Shown here in pieces: positions 1 to 11,620 of a stretch of 52,716 nt of DNA. The DNA comes from DASRHK01 sp035650495 (GTDB lineage Bacteria; Pseudomonadota; Gammaproteobacteria; Nevskiales; Nevskiaceae). Where the stretch lies: contig DASRHK010000081.1 of NCBI GenBank assembly GCA_035650495.1, positions 1 to 52,716 on the forward strand. The letters are read 5' to 3'. The translations under genes and the position numbers were made by a program. The first letter of the stretch is position 1, and every line of letters begins with the position of its first letter. Below the pieces are notes generated by a model. The model saw only the letters and a program-made list of their open reading frames with translations, ran no database searches and had not been told where the DNA came from.

Positions 1-2467
<2,467 letters not shown>

Positions 2468-2642
2468 ATATATGTTCAAACGTTCTTGCGTTCGCTCGTC
2501 CATACACGGACTTACAACCTATACAACTTACGATATTTTCGCCGTCAAGCACCTATAGGCATTGAGTGTTAAACGCGGACCGTCCGAAGACACGGAAACG
2601 GCCGCGGTCAAACTTGCTTGCTATACAGTGTTCGACTACAAA

Positions 2643-2659
2643 CCTAATTGTTAAAGAAC
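2643..2659 (-). promoter_or_regulatory. boxA antitermination site in the 16S-23S spacer
   Basis: On the minus strand this reads GTTCTTTAACAATTAGG, close to the rRNA boxA consensus TGCTCTTTAACA. It lies about 175 nt before the 23S 5' end, where NusB/NusE-dependent antitermination signals usually sit. The rest of the 2468-2724 spacer is AT-richer than the coding DNA and should hold RNase III processing stems; I see no further gene in it. Confidence 0.7.
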
Positions 2660-2724
2660 TCGTCCATTTCTGGACGGATTCAGGAAAACGCCGAAGAAAA
2701 CGACGTTTTCGTCAATCCGAAGAA

Positions 2725-2800
2725 TGGTGGAGCCAGTCGGGATCGAACCGACGACCTCCTGCTTGCAAAGCAGGCGCTCTCCCAGCTGAGCTATGGCCCC
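2725..2800 (-). tRNA. tRNA-Ala (anticodon TGC)
   Basis: A 76-nt cloverleaf on the minus strand. The acceptor arm starts GGGGCCA and ends TGGCTCCACCA with the CCA encoded; the anticodon loop is CTTTGCAAG, giving TGC. The T-arm GGTTCGATCC is conserved. It sits in the 16S-23S spacer, second after tRNA-Ile, the standard proteobacterial order. Confidence 0.98.
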
Positions 2801-2828
2801 GGCCGGCGGCGATCGAAAGGTCTTTAGT

Positions 2829-2905
<77 letters not shown>

Positions 2906-2975
2906 AGATCTGGCTTTCTTTCGTGCAAGTGACTTGTGTGGGCGCTCCCGAGATAGCTGGTTGCAAAGCCGTCTC

Positions 2976-4506
<1,531 letters not shown>

Positions 4507-4660
4507 ATTTAAAGCTAACTGGTGCACCGGAACCCTTGCGGATCCAACGGTGCTTAGAGTTCTCAATCCTTAAGCCCATTTGGGCCAAAATTGATACTCT
4601 CGTGATGCATTGGCTGTTGCAGCCAGCGCTCAACGGGAGCACCCACACAAATCACTTGCT

Positions 4661-4676
4661 TGATTTTTAACGAGCA
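4661..4676 (-). promoter_or_regulatory. rRNA leader boxA
   Basis: On the minus strand this reads TGCTCGTTAAAAATCA, matching the start of the boxA consensus TGCTCTTTAACA with two differences in its first twelve bases. It lies about 45 nt into the leader and 155 nt before 16S, the usual place for the NusB/NusE antitermination site. The remaining leader (4507-4660) contains no gene. Confidence 0.7.
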
Positions 4677-4727
4677 GGCTGCCGCGACACTCTCTTTTGG
4701 GATTGCCCCGCGGCAGCAGGGACGCGC

Positions 4728-4755
4728 ATTCTAGACCAGTTTGAGTGCCTGTCAA
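4728..4755 (-). promoter_or_regulatory. rRNA operon promoter (sigma-70 type)
   Basis: On the minus strand a perfect TTGACA (4750-4755) and TAGAAT (4728-4733) are 16 nt apart, followed by a GC-rich discriminator GCGCGTCCC, the pattern linked to stringent (ppGpp/DksA) control. Upstream, a run of A (complement of the T-run at 4771-4777) resembles an UP element. Transcription would start near 4721. The -35 box lies only about 47 nt past the tyrS stop codon. Confidence 0.88.
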
Positions 4756-4802
4756 CACCCTGAAACAACTTTTTTTGAAAGTGGGTGTTTGTTGCTCAGG
4801 GA

Positions 4803-6026
4803 CTACTCCGTCGGTGTCGCCAGGTTCACCCTCGCGAAGCGTCGCGGACCCACCTGAAGGAGATAGGAGCCGCCCGCGGCAAGCACGAGCGAGCGGTCCT
4901 CTGCGCGCTCCTGATTCACTCGCACGGCACGCTGCTGGATCTGTCGATTGGCTTCCGACGTCGACGGCACCAGCCCCGCCTCTTTCAGCACGCGCGCGAG
5001 CGGCAGGCCTTCCGGGGGAGCGGCGATGTTGAGCTCCGGGATGTTGTCCGGCAGCGCGCCCTCGGAGAACTGCGCCACGAACGCGCGTTGCGCGCTCTCG
5101 GCTGCCGATGCGCCGTGGAATCTGGCCACGATCTCCTTGCCCAGCTCGAACTTGATGTCCCGCGGATTGGCGCCGGCATCGACCGAGGCCTTGAGCTTCG
5201 CAATCTCGGCGAGTGGCTTGAACGACAGCAGATCGAAATATCGCCACATCAGCGTGTCGGAGATCTTCATCAGCTTGCCGAACATGTCGTTCGGCGCATC
5301 GTTGACGCCGACGTAGTTGTTGAGCGACTTCGACATCTTCTGAACGCCGTCCAGACCCTCGAGGATCGGCACCGTCATGATGCATTGCGGCTTCTGGCCG
5401 AACGCATGCTGCAGATGCCTGCCAACGAGCAGGTTGAATTTCTGATCGGTGCCGCCGAGCTCGACGTCGGCCTTCAGCGCGACCGAGTCATAGCCCTGCA
5501 GCAGGGGATAAAGGAATTCGTGGATCGCGATCGGCTGATTGTCCTTGTAGCGCTTCGCGAAATCGTCCCGCTCGAGCATCCGCGCGACGGTGTGCTGAGC
5601 GGCCAACCGCAGCATGCCTTCCGCACCGAGCTTGTCGAGCCACTTCGAATTGAACTCGAGGCGGGTCTTTTGCGCATCGAGGATCTTGGACACCTGTGCC
5701 TGGTAGGTCTTGGCGTTCTCCTCGACCTCAGCGCGGGTCAAGGGCTTGCGCGTCTCGTTCTTGCCTGATGGATCTCCGATCATGCCGGTGAAGTCGCCGA
5801 TCAGGAAAACCACGTCGTGGCCGCGCTCCTGAAACGCCCTCAGCTTATTGAGGAGCAGGGTGTGCCCGAGATGGAGGTCCTTGGCGGTCGGATCGAAGCC
5901 CGCCTTGACGACGAGCCGACGGCCCGAGCGCTCGGCTTCGGACAGCCGGGTCCTGAACTCGTCCCGGGGAATGACCTCTTCGGTTCCGCGCTCGATCTCG
6001 GCAAAGCTTTCGCTGGCTGGGGCCAT
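4803..6026 (-). CDS. tyrS: Tyrosyl-tRNA synthetase
   Basis: Charges tRNA-Tyr with tyrosine in the cytoplasm. The 407-residue protein shows the class I signatures HLGHT (residues 52-56, the HIGH motif) and KMSKS (230-234), the tyrosine-pocket segment QGYDS near 177 and an S4-like RNA-binding C-terminus (about 340-400). The start is placed at the ATG at 6026, giving MAPASESFAE; a frame open to 6092 adds 22 residues that do not look like the family. No strong ribosome-binding site is visible at either. Transcription runs toward the rRNA operon with no obvious terminator between, so read-through into the rRNA leader is possible. Confidence 0.96.
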   Translation of the reverse strand: MAPASESFAEIERGTEEVIPRDEFRTRLSEAERSGRRLVVKAGFDPTAKDLHLGHTLLLNKLRAFQERGHDVVFLIGDFTGMIGDPSGKNETRKPLTRAEVEENAKTYQAQVSKILDAQKTRLEFNSKWLDKLGAEGMLRLAAQHTVARMLERDDFAKRYKDNQPIAIHEFLYPLLQGYDSVALKADVELGGTDQKFNLLVGRHLQHAFGQKPQCIMTVPILEGLDGVQKMSKSLNNYVGVNDAPNDMFGKLMKISDTLMWRYFDLLSFKPLAEIAKLKASVDAGANPRDIKFELGKEIVARFHGASAAESAQRAFVAQFSEGALPDNIPELNIAAPPEGLPLARVLKEAGLVPSTSEANRQIQQRAVRVNQERAEDRSLVLAAGGSYLLQVGPRRFARVNLATPTE

Positions 6027-6228
6027 TTTTACTATCGGAGCCCGTTCGGGCTTATTGCAGGATGAGGCTGCGGGCAAACCCGCGACTTGCATGCCGCAGC
6101 GAATTATGTTTCCTTATCCACAAGAAAGCGCCAAAAACAAGCCAATAAAAATAACTATTTCCCAACGAGGCGCGTGGTAGCCGGGCCGTTGTCGGGCACG
6201 GTTTGATTTTCCTGGGCTTTCGGAACCA

Positions 6229-7554
6229 ATGCATAGCGATTATAGCGGAGCGCGTCAGGCCAACCGTCGCATGACCCGGCGCTCGTTCCTCCTCGGAACG
6301 CTGTTCGCCGTCACCGTCGGCGCGACCATCACCCGCGAAAGCGTGGGCACCGAGCGCTCGCCGGGGCTGCCCCCGACCTCCGCGCAGGTCGCGGCGGCGC
6401 AGCCGATCATGGATTCGCCGCTGCAACAGCAGACTCCTGTCCTGGTGCCTTCGGCCACTGACTGGGTCACCGTTCGCGTCCGCAGCGGACAGACGCTCTC
6501 CAACATCTTCGAAGAGCAGCAGCTGCCGAGCGACGACTGGCTCGAGATCATCAAGCTCGGCAGCGACGCCGCCGCGCTGCGCAAGCTGCGCGCTGGCGAC
6601 CAGCTTCAATTGCGCGTCGCGGAAGGTCGCCTGCAGGAGCTCGTTTATTCGCCCGATCCGCGCGAGACGCTGCAGATTCGCCGCGATGGCGAGGAATTCG
6701 AAGCCATCCGCCTCACCGCGCAGATCGAGCACCGCACCGCTTACGCGCGCGGCACGATCCGCAGCTCGTTCATCGCCGCCGGCCAGGCCGCGGGTCTTTC
6801 GAATCGCCTCGTGCTCGACGTCGCCAAGGTCTTCGGCTACGACATCGACTTCGCGCTCGACCTGCGTGAAGGCGATCGCTTCGCTGTCGCTTACGACACG
6901 CTCTGGAGCAACGGCAAGAAACTGCGCGACGGCGACATCCTCGCCGCCGAGTTCAACACCGACGGCGACACCTATCGCGCGGTGCGCTTCGTCGACCGCG
7001 AGGGCCATGCGGGTTACTACGCCCCGGACGGCACTTCGCTGCGCAAGTACTTCAATCGCGCGCCGCTCGACTTCATCCGCGTCAGCTCGGGCTTCAGCCT
7101 GGGTCGCCTGCATCCGATCCTGAACTCGATCCGAGCGCACAAGGGCGTCGACTACGCCGCCCCGCAGGGCACGCCGGTGAAAGCCACCGGCGACGGCCAC
7201 GTCGAGTTCCTGGGCAAGAAAACCGGCTTCGGCAACGTGATCGTGCTGAAGCATGGCGGCGCCTACGAGACGGTCTACGCGCATCTCTCTCGCTACAAGA
7301 AGGGTCTGAAGGAAGGCGACTCGATCAAGCAGGGGCAGGTCATCGGTTATGTCGGCATGACCGGCCTCGCGACCGCGCCGCACCTGCACTACGAATTCCG
7401 CGTCAACGGCATCCACAAGAATCCGATGACGGTGGCGCTGCCGCGCGCCAACTCGATCGCCCGTCAGTATCGCGTGCAGTTCCGCGCCGAGACGTCGCCG
7501 CTGGTCGCGCAGCTCGATACGCTCAGCAACACGCGTTACGCGTCGCTGCGGTAG
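6229..7554 (+). CDS. M23 family peptidoglycan endopeptidase
   Basis: Probable cell-wall endopeptidase acting in the periplasm. The 441-residue protein has a hydrophobic N-terminal segment (about 20-32), a middle region with OapA/LysM-like character and a C-terminal LytM domain with the zinc motif HKGVD (H304, D308) and HLHYEF (H385, H387). Two starts are possible: 6229, or 6271, which gives MTRRSFLLG, resembling a twin-arginine signal. Neither has a strong ribosome-binding site. It is divergent from tyrS across about 200 AT-richer bases that should hold both promoters, though I cannot point to convincing -35/-10 boxes. Family and domain call are firm; the start is not. Confidence 0.92.
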   Translation: MHSDYSGARQANRRMTRRSFLLGTLFAVTVGATITRESVGTERSPGLPPTSAQVAAAQPIMDSPLQQQTPVLVPSATDWVTVRVRSGQTLSNIFEEQQLPSDDWLEIIKLGSDAAALRKLRAGDQLQLRVAEGRLQELVYSPDPRETLQIRRDGEEFEAIRLTAQIEHRTAYARGTIRSSFIAAGQAAGLSNRLVLDVAKVFGYDIDFALDLREGDRFAVAYDTLWSNGKKLRDGDILAAEFNTDGDTYRAVRFVDREGHAGYYAPDGTSLRKYFNRAPLDFIRVSSGFSLGRLHPILNSIRAHKGVDYAAPQGTPVKATGDGHVEFLGKKTGFGNVIVLKHGGAYETVYAHLSRYKKGLKEGDSIKQGQVIGYVGMTGLATAPHLHYEFRVNGIHKNPMTVALPRANSIARQYRVQFRAETSPLVAQLDTLSNTRYASLR

Positions 7555-7560
7555 AGCGGT

Positions 7561-7914
7561 TCAGACCGAGAAGGAATTCCCGCAGCCGCAGGTTGTGGTC
7601 GCGTTCGGATTTCGGATCACGAACTGCGCGCCTTCGACGGTTTCCTTGTAATCGATCTCGGCGCCTTGCAGGTACTGCACGCTCATCGGATCGACCACCA
7701 GCGTCACGCCGCCATTGCTGACTTGCGTGTCGCCTTCTTCTGCCTTCTCGTCGAAGGTGAACCCGTACTGGAAGCCCGAACAGCCGCCACCGGTGACGAA
7801 CACCCGCAGCATCTGATGGGGATTGGACTCCTCGTCCAGCAGCGCACGCACCTTGCGGGCGGCGGCATCGGTGAAGACGAGCGGAGCGGGGGAAAGGACT
7901 TCAGCTTCTGACAT
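7561..7914 (-). CDS. erpA: Iron-sulfur cluster insertion protein ErpA
   Basis: A-type carrier that delivers Fe-S clusters to apoproteins. The 117-residue length is typical and the three cluster-binding cysteines are present: C45 in GGGCSGF and C109/C111 in CGCG near the C-terminus. The N-terminal FTDAAARKVRALLDEE segment is also typical. It is the last gene of the argC - DUF6776 - bactofilin - erpA run, 4 nt after the bactofilin stop codon. ErpA and IscA are close relatives; the lone position away from isc genes and the sequence favour ErpA. Confidence 0.93.
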   Translation of the reverse strand: MSEAEVLSPAPLVFTDAAARKVRALLDEESNPHQMLRVFVTGGGCSGFQYGFTFDEKAEEGDTQVSNGGVTLVVDPMSVQYLQGAEIDYKETVEGAQFVIRNPNATTTCGCGNSFSV

Positions 7915-7918
7915 GCGC

Positions 7919-8284
7919 CTATTTTAGCGCTGCCGGCTGTTCCTGGAGCACGAGATTGCCCATCACCTTGGCGCCGGCGGCCATTTCCATGGTCTTGTAG
8001 TAGAGATTCCCCAGCACGTGCGCCTTGGCGCCGAGGGCGATGTGCTCGGAGGCATAGACGTGCCCGATGACACGGCCATGCAGCACGATGCGCGGTGCGT
8101 AGACGTCGCCTTCGATGATCCCTTTCGCGCCGATCGACAGCTCCGCGCCTTTCGCCGTCGACACCACACGACCTTTGATGCGGCCGTCCACATGCAACCC
8201 GGCGGCGAACTGGACGTCGCCGACGATCTCGGTCTGCTCGCCGATCAGCGTCTCGACCACGATGGACTTGCCCCACTTCCTCAT
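7919..8284 (-). CDS. Bactofilin family cytoskeletal protein
   Basis: Bactofilins polymerise without nucleotides and position cell-wall enzymes or polar structures. The 121-residue protein is a single right-handed beta-helix of short repeats rich in G, V and I (for example DGRIKGRV, GAKGIIEGDVYAP, LHGRVIGHVYA), flanked by short tails. The start ATG overlaps the stop of the upstream DUF6776 gene in ATGA, so translation is probably coupled. The M23 peptidase gene lies just beyond erpA on the other strand, and bactofilins are often linked to M23 peptidases, so a functional link is plausible but inferred. Confidence 0.9.
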   Translation of the reverse strand: MRKWGKSIVVETLIGEQTEIVGDVQFAAGLHVDGRIKGRVVSTAKGAELSIGAKGIIEGDVYAPRIVLHGRVIGHVYASEHIALGAKAHVLGNLYYKTMEMAAGAKVMGNLVLQEQPAALK

Positions 8285-9039
8285 CCGGCCTGCTCCGTCG
8301 ACTTGTCGTAGATCCTCGTCCAGTCGAACTCCTCTTCGACGTGGGGGCTGTCGCCCCCGTCGGGCATCAAGGTGACGATCGCGCGCGACGGATGAAAGCC
8401 GGCGGGCAACCTGAATTCGCCGCCGAGCTCCTGGAAATGGCGGAACGAATATCCGAGATCGCCGCCGCCTTGCGCAAGATCAGCGAGCCCGAGGCTTCGC
8501 TGTGCGGTCGCGTCGCGCCCGATGACACGCAGCTCAGCGCGCCCTTTGGCGCGATGCTCCTGCCGGGCCGCCTGCACCAGGACCAGATCGAAGTGATAGC
8601 TGCCCGGTTGCGCACCGGCGGAGATGCGCAACTCGTTCACATGCAGTCCGGATTGCAGTGCTTGCGGAGAGACGACGCCGCGATAGAACGCGAGCTGCTC
8701 GCGAAGGCTCGCCACTTCCTGCTGCTCCCCGGACATCGACTTCTGCACATCGAGGCAGGCTTGCCGATCGATGTCGCGACCGTGCTGCAGATCGGTGACG
8801 TCCTGCTGCAGCTGATCATTGCGCGACAGCGCTTCACGCAGCTGGCGCGCGATGCGATCGCGATCGGCATTGGCACGCTCGATCTGCGAAGACATCGCCT
8901 GCGAATCCTGCATCGCGGCGCTGTGCGCAAAACCGTAGAGCATCGGCACCGCCAGCACGACGAGCATGGCGCCGAGCGCAATGAGGAGCGGCGTGCGCGC
9001 GCGCCGCTTGCCGGCGATGACGATGTTCGGCTTCGCCAT
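8281..9039 (-). CDS. Membrane-anchored coiled-coil protein, DUF6776-like
   Basis: A 252-residue protein of unknown function. It has one N-terminal transmembrane segment (LLIALGAMLVVLAVPMLYGF, about 17-36), then a coiled coil rich in Q, R, D and E (about 45-110) and a C-terminal domain of beta character. The start at 9039 gives MAKPNIVIAGK; the frame stays open further back but that stretch is a shadow of argC. It lies 5 nt after argC and overlaps bactofilin by 4 nt. The topology (single pass, periplasmic coiled coil) beside a bactofilin suggests a partner in envelope organisation; the DUF number is from memory of this gene neighbourhood. Confidence 0.8.
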   Translation of the reverse strand: MAKPNIVIAGKRRARTPLLIALGAMLVVLAVPMLYGFAHSAAMQDSQAMSSQIERANADRDRIARQLREALSRNDQLQQDVTDLQHGRDIDRQACLDVQKSMSGEQQEVASLREQLAFYRGVVSPQALQSGLHVNELRISAGAQPGSYHFDLVLVQAARQEHRAKGRAELRVIGRDATAQRSLGLADLAQGGGDLGYSFRHFQELGGEFRLPAGFHPSRAIVTLMPDGGDSPHVEEEFDWTRIYDKSTEQAG

Positions 9040-9044
9040 CCTTT

Positions 9045-10076
9045 TCAGGGCGCGAGGGCGGGAGCGTCGAGCGCGGTGGCCTCGTCGATCCCGAACATCA
9101 GGTTGAAGCACTGCACCGCCTGACCCGACGCGCCTTTCACCAGGTTGTCGATCACCGCGAGGATGACGACCGACTTGCCGTCGCTCACCTTGTGCACGGC
9201 GATCTGGCACGTGTTCGCACCGCGCACCGATCGCGTTTCGGGATGCGATCCGGGGGGCAGCACGTCGACCATCGGCTCATCGGCGAAGCGATTCGCATAG
9301 AGCGATTGCACGTCGAGCAGCGGATTCTTCAGGCGCGCGTAGAGCGTCGCGTGAATGCCGCGGATCATCGGCGCCAGGTGCGGCACGAAGGTCAGAGACA
9401 CGTGCGTCTTCGCGATCGCGGTAAGGCCCTGCGTGATCTCCACGCCATGCCGATGCCCTGGCACCGCGTACGCTTTCAGCGTATCGGCGGCTTCGACGAA
9501 CATCGATCCGAGCTTGAGCTCGCGGCCCGCGCCGGAGACGCCAGATTTGCAGTCGGCGATCAGGTTCTGCGCATCCACTTCGCCCGCCTCGAGCAACGGC
9601 AGGAATCCGAGCTGCACCGAAGTCGGATAACAGCCCGGCGCAGCCACGATGCGCGCGCTCTTGATCTTCGCGCGATTCACTTCCGGCAACCCGTACACGG
9701 CTTCGGCGAGCAGATCGCGCGCGGTGTGCTCATGCTGATACCAGTGCCGATACTCGCCGGCATCCTTAAGCCGGAAATCCGCCGAGAGATCGATGACCTT
9801 CACGCCGGCGGCGACGAGATCGGGGGCCATCTGCATCGCAGTGCCGTGCGGCGTCGCGAAGAAAACCGCTTCGCACTCGGCGAGCTTGCGCGCGTCGGGC
9901 TGCTCGAACACGGCGTTGCAGTGTCCGCGCAGATGCGGGAACAGCTGGTCGGCGCGCTTGCCGGCTTCCTGGCGCGACGTCAGCACCGCGACGCGCGCGC
10001 GCGGATGCCGCGCGAGGATGCGCAGGAGCTCGGCGCCGGTGTAGCCGGTGCCGCCGACGATGCCGACTTTGATCAT
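9045..10076 (-). CDS. argC: N-acetyl-gamma-glutamyl-phosphate reductase
   Basis: Third step of arginine synthesis: NADPH-dependent reduction of N-acetylglutamyl phosphate to the semialdehyde. The 343-residue protein has the N-terminal Rossmann motif GIVGGTGYTGAEL and the catalytic cysteine C149 in AAPGCYPTS. The start is at 10076 (MIKVGIVGG); the open frame extends 27 codons further without family-like sequence. It heads the co-directional run to DUF6776, bactofilin and erpA, and is divergent from hemJ with about 90 nt between. Confidence 0.96.
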   Translation of the reverse strand: MIKVGIVGGTGYTGAELLRILARHPRARVAVLTSRQEAGKRADQLFPHLRGHCNAVFEQPDARKLAECEAVFFATPHGTAMQMAPDLVAAGVKVIDLSADFRLKDAGEYRHWYQHEHTARDLLAEAVYGLPEVNRAKIKSARIVAAPGCYPTSVQLGFLPLLEAGEVDAQNLIADCKSGVSGAGRELKLGSMFVEAADTLKAYAVPGHRHGVEITQGLTAIAKTHVSLTFVPHLAPMIRGIHATLYARLKNPLLDVQSLYANRFADEPMVDVLPPGSHPETRSVRGANTCQIAVHKVSDGKSVVILAVIDNLVKGASGQAVQCFNLMFGIDEATALDAPALAP

Positions 10077-10168
10077 GGCCGTCCGCCCGGAAAACGAAGG
10101 CGGGCATTCTATCGGTACACTGACGTTGACCGGCGCGCGCCGCACGCGCCTTCCCACGAGCGCACCGA

Positions 10169-10582
10169 ATGCTCCTGATCAAGTCTTTCCACATTATCTT
10201 CATGGTGACCTGGTTCGCCGGGCTGTTCTATTTGCCGCGCTTGTTCGTCTATCACTGCGAGACGAGCGACGACGCGGGCTACGCGCGCTTCTGCGTGATG
10301 GAGCGCAAGCTGCTCACCATCGCGTCGATCGGGATGACCGGAACGTTCGTGTTCGGACTCTGGCTCTGGATCGGCTACTGGCCGATCGCGACCGGCTGGA
10401 TTTGGGCGAAGGCGATCCTCGCGCTCGGCCTCGTGGGGTATCACCACTGGCTCATCGTCCCGATGAAAGCATTCCGCGAGCACCGGAACCGGCGCTCGGC
10501 GAAGTTCTATCGGGTCGTCAACGAAGTCCCGGCGCTGTTCCTCGTCGCCATCGTGCTGCTTGCGGTCACCAAGCCGTTCTAA
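10169..10582 (+). CDS. hemJ: Protoporphyrinogen oxidase HemJ
   Basis: Inner-membrane enzyme that oxidises protoporphyrinogen IX to protoporphyrin IX in haem synthesis. The 137-residue protein begins KSFHIIFMVTWFAGLFYLPR, the hallmark first helix with its conserved histidine, and has four predicted membrane helices including LLTIASIGMTGTFVFGLWLW. Length matches the family (about 140). It stands directly upstream of a Fur-like box and a His-rich membrane protein, so haem supply and the iron-regulated redox cassette are neighbours. Confidence 0.93.
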   Translation: MLLIKSFHIIFMVTWFAGLFYLPRLFVYHCETSDDAGYARFCVMERKLLTIASIGMTGTFVFGLWLWIGYWPIATGWIWAKAILALGLVGYHHWLIVPMKAFREHRNRRSAKFYRVVNEVPALFLVAIVLLAVTKPF

Positions 10583-10601
10583 GCCCTTGGGGGCTGGATG
10601 C

Positions 10602-10620
10602 AATGAGAAACACTCTCATT
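10602..10620 (+). promoter_or_regulatory. Fur-like box upstream of the four-helix membrane protein
   Basis: AATGAGA and TCTCATT form a perfect 7-bp inverted repeat around AACAC. Against the 7-1-7 Fur model (AATGATAATNATTATCATT) it matches 14 of 18 defined positions. It lies 18 nt before the ATG at 10638, where bound Fur would block transcription initiation. A second box with 15 of 18 matches controls the converging operon (14125-14143), which strengthens the call. Confidence 0.75.
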
Positions 10621-10637
10621 TGCATTACACTGGGCCC

Positions 10638-11303
10638 ATGTTACGCCATGGTCCGCACGTCCGCCGCCACGAGCCGATCCGCCTCGGACGGTTTCACGAG
10701 CGCGCCGTTTACGTCTCGATCGCGCTGCTCGTCGTCTCGGGCATTCTCTGGCTCGTGTTCCACCACTTCCTGCGCGTGGAAGGCGAATTCGGATCGAGCC
10801 CGCATCCGCTCGAATACTGGTGGCTCCGATTGCACGGCGCCGCGGCGATGTGCTCTCTCATCGTGATCGGCTCGATGCTGCCGGTGCATGTGCGCCGCGC
10901 GTGGGAGCTGCGCAAGAACATCGCGACCGGCATCGCTACAACGAGCGTGCTCGCAGTTCTCGTCTTGACCGGCTACGCGCTGTATTACTTCGCGGGCGGA
11001 TCCAGCCGCACTGTGATCAGCGCGACGCACTGGATCGTCGGACTCGCATTGCCGATCGCGATTGCCTGGCACGCGTGGCGCGGACGGATCCGCCCGAGAG
11101 CCATCGACGAGACGGATGATCAGCGCAGGTCGCCCGTGAGCACGAGCGCTGCGCGCGCCATGCGCTTCATGGCGGAGACGGACAACGTCGCGCCGGAGAT
11201 GCCGTCGACCGATTCGGAGAGCTCGCCGTCCTTCAAGCGCTCGCCGGAGAACTGGCGCAAGAATCCGGGATTGCGGATCTCGTCCCCGCGCGTCTCGCGA
11301 TAG
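10638..11303 (+). CDS. Four-helix, His-rich membrane protein (cytochrome b-like)
   Basis: Probable inner-membrane haem-b electron carrier, function unproven. Four membrane helices are visible at about residues 20-42, 60-85, 92-120 and 132-155, with histidines placed as haem ligands would be: HH at the end of helix 1, LHG and PVH around helix 2, and ATHW plus WHAW in helix 4. A Fur-like box lies 18 nt upstream. The last roughly 60 codons are antisense to the 3' end of the FMN-binding gene and low in complexity; a TGA in another frame at 11117-11119 would end the gene almost exactly at its neighbour's stop, so a frameshift is possible. The fold resembles DUF4405/cytochrome b561-type proteins. 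Confidence 0.72.
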   Translation: MLRHGPHVRRHEPIRLGRFHERAVYVSIALLVVSGILWLVFHHFLRVEGEFGSSPHPLEYWWLRLHGAAAMCSLIVIGSMLPVHVRRAWELRKNIATGIATTSVLAVLVLTGYALYYFAGGSSRTVISATHWIVGLALPIAIAWHAWRGRIRPRAIDETDDQRRSPVSTSAARAMRFMAETDNVAPEMPSTDSESSPSFKRSPENWRKNPGLRISSPRVSR

Positions 11304-11620
11304 ATCAGCAATCGCGCCGCGTCGATCGCGCCGTCCTTGACGACGAAGCCGGCCGTGATCGGGAATTCCTTGCCGATGTCTTCGAGGATCCACACGACGC
11401 GATCGGCAGTCTTCCAGTACTTCACGCGCGCTGCAGGATAGTTGTGGCCGAAGATCGGCTTCAACTGCGCTTGCGCCGCGTTGTCGAGCCAGAACTCTGA
11501 CGCGGATGGCGGACGTCCGTCGAACGTCTGCTCGAGGAATTTCTGGGGATCGAGCACGACCTCGTCGGCGCGCGCGGCTGCGGCGCAAGCAAAAAAAGCG
11601 ATCGCGAGGAATCGGCGCAT
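11120..11620 (-). CDS. Periplasmic FMN-binding domain protein
   Basis: A 166-residue Sec-exported protein (MRRFLAIAFFACAAAARA signal, cleavage near 18) with a single FMN-binding domain like those of NqrC/RnfG and PplA. The C-terminal motif D139-GISGAT145-LS fits the DxxSGAT signature in which ApbE links FMN to the threonine. It would be a flavin electron carrier in the periplasm. It is the third gene of the MauG-like - porin - FMN operon; its ATG shares one base with the porin stop (TGATG). No apbE gene is in the window, so flavin attachment would depend on one elsewhere. Confidence 0.87.
   Translation of the reverse strand: MRRFLAIAFFACAAAARADEVVLDPQKFLEQTFDGRPPSASEFWLDNAAQAQLKPIFGHNYPAARVKYWKTADRVVWILEDIGKEFPITAGFVVKDGAIDAARLLIYRETRGDEIRNPGFLRQFSGERLKDGELSESVDGISGATLSVSAMKRMARAALVLTGDLR

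Noticed and set aside
5474..7416. Long frames opposite tyrS and the M23 gene
   Set aside because: Shadow frames of genes with clear motifs on the other strand.
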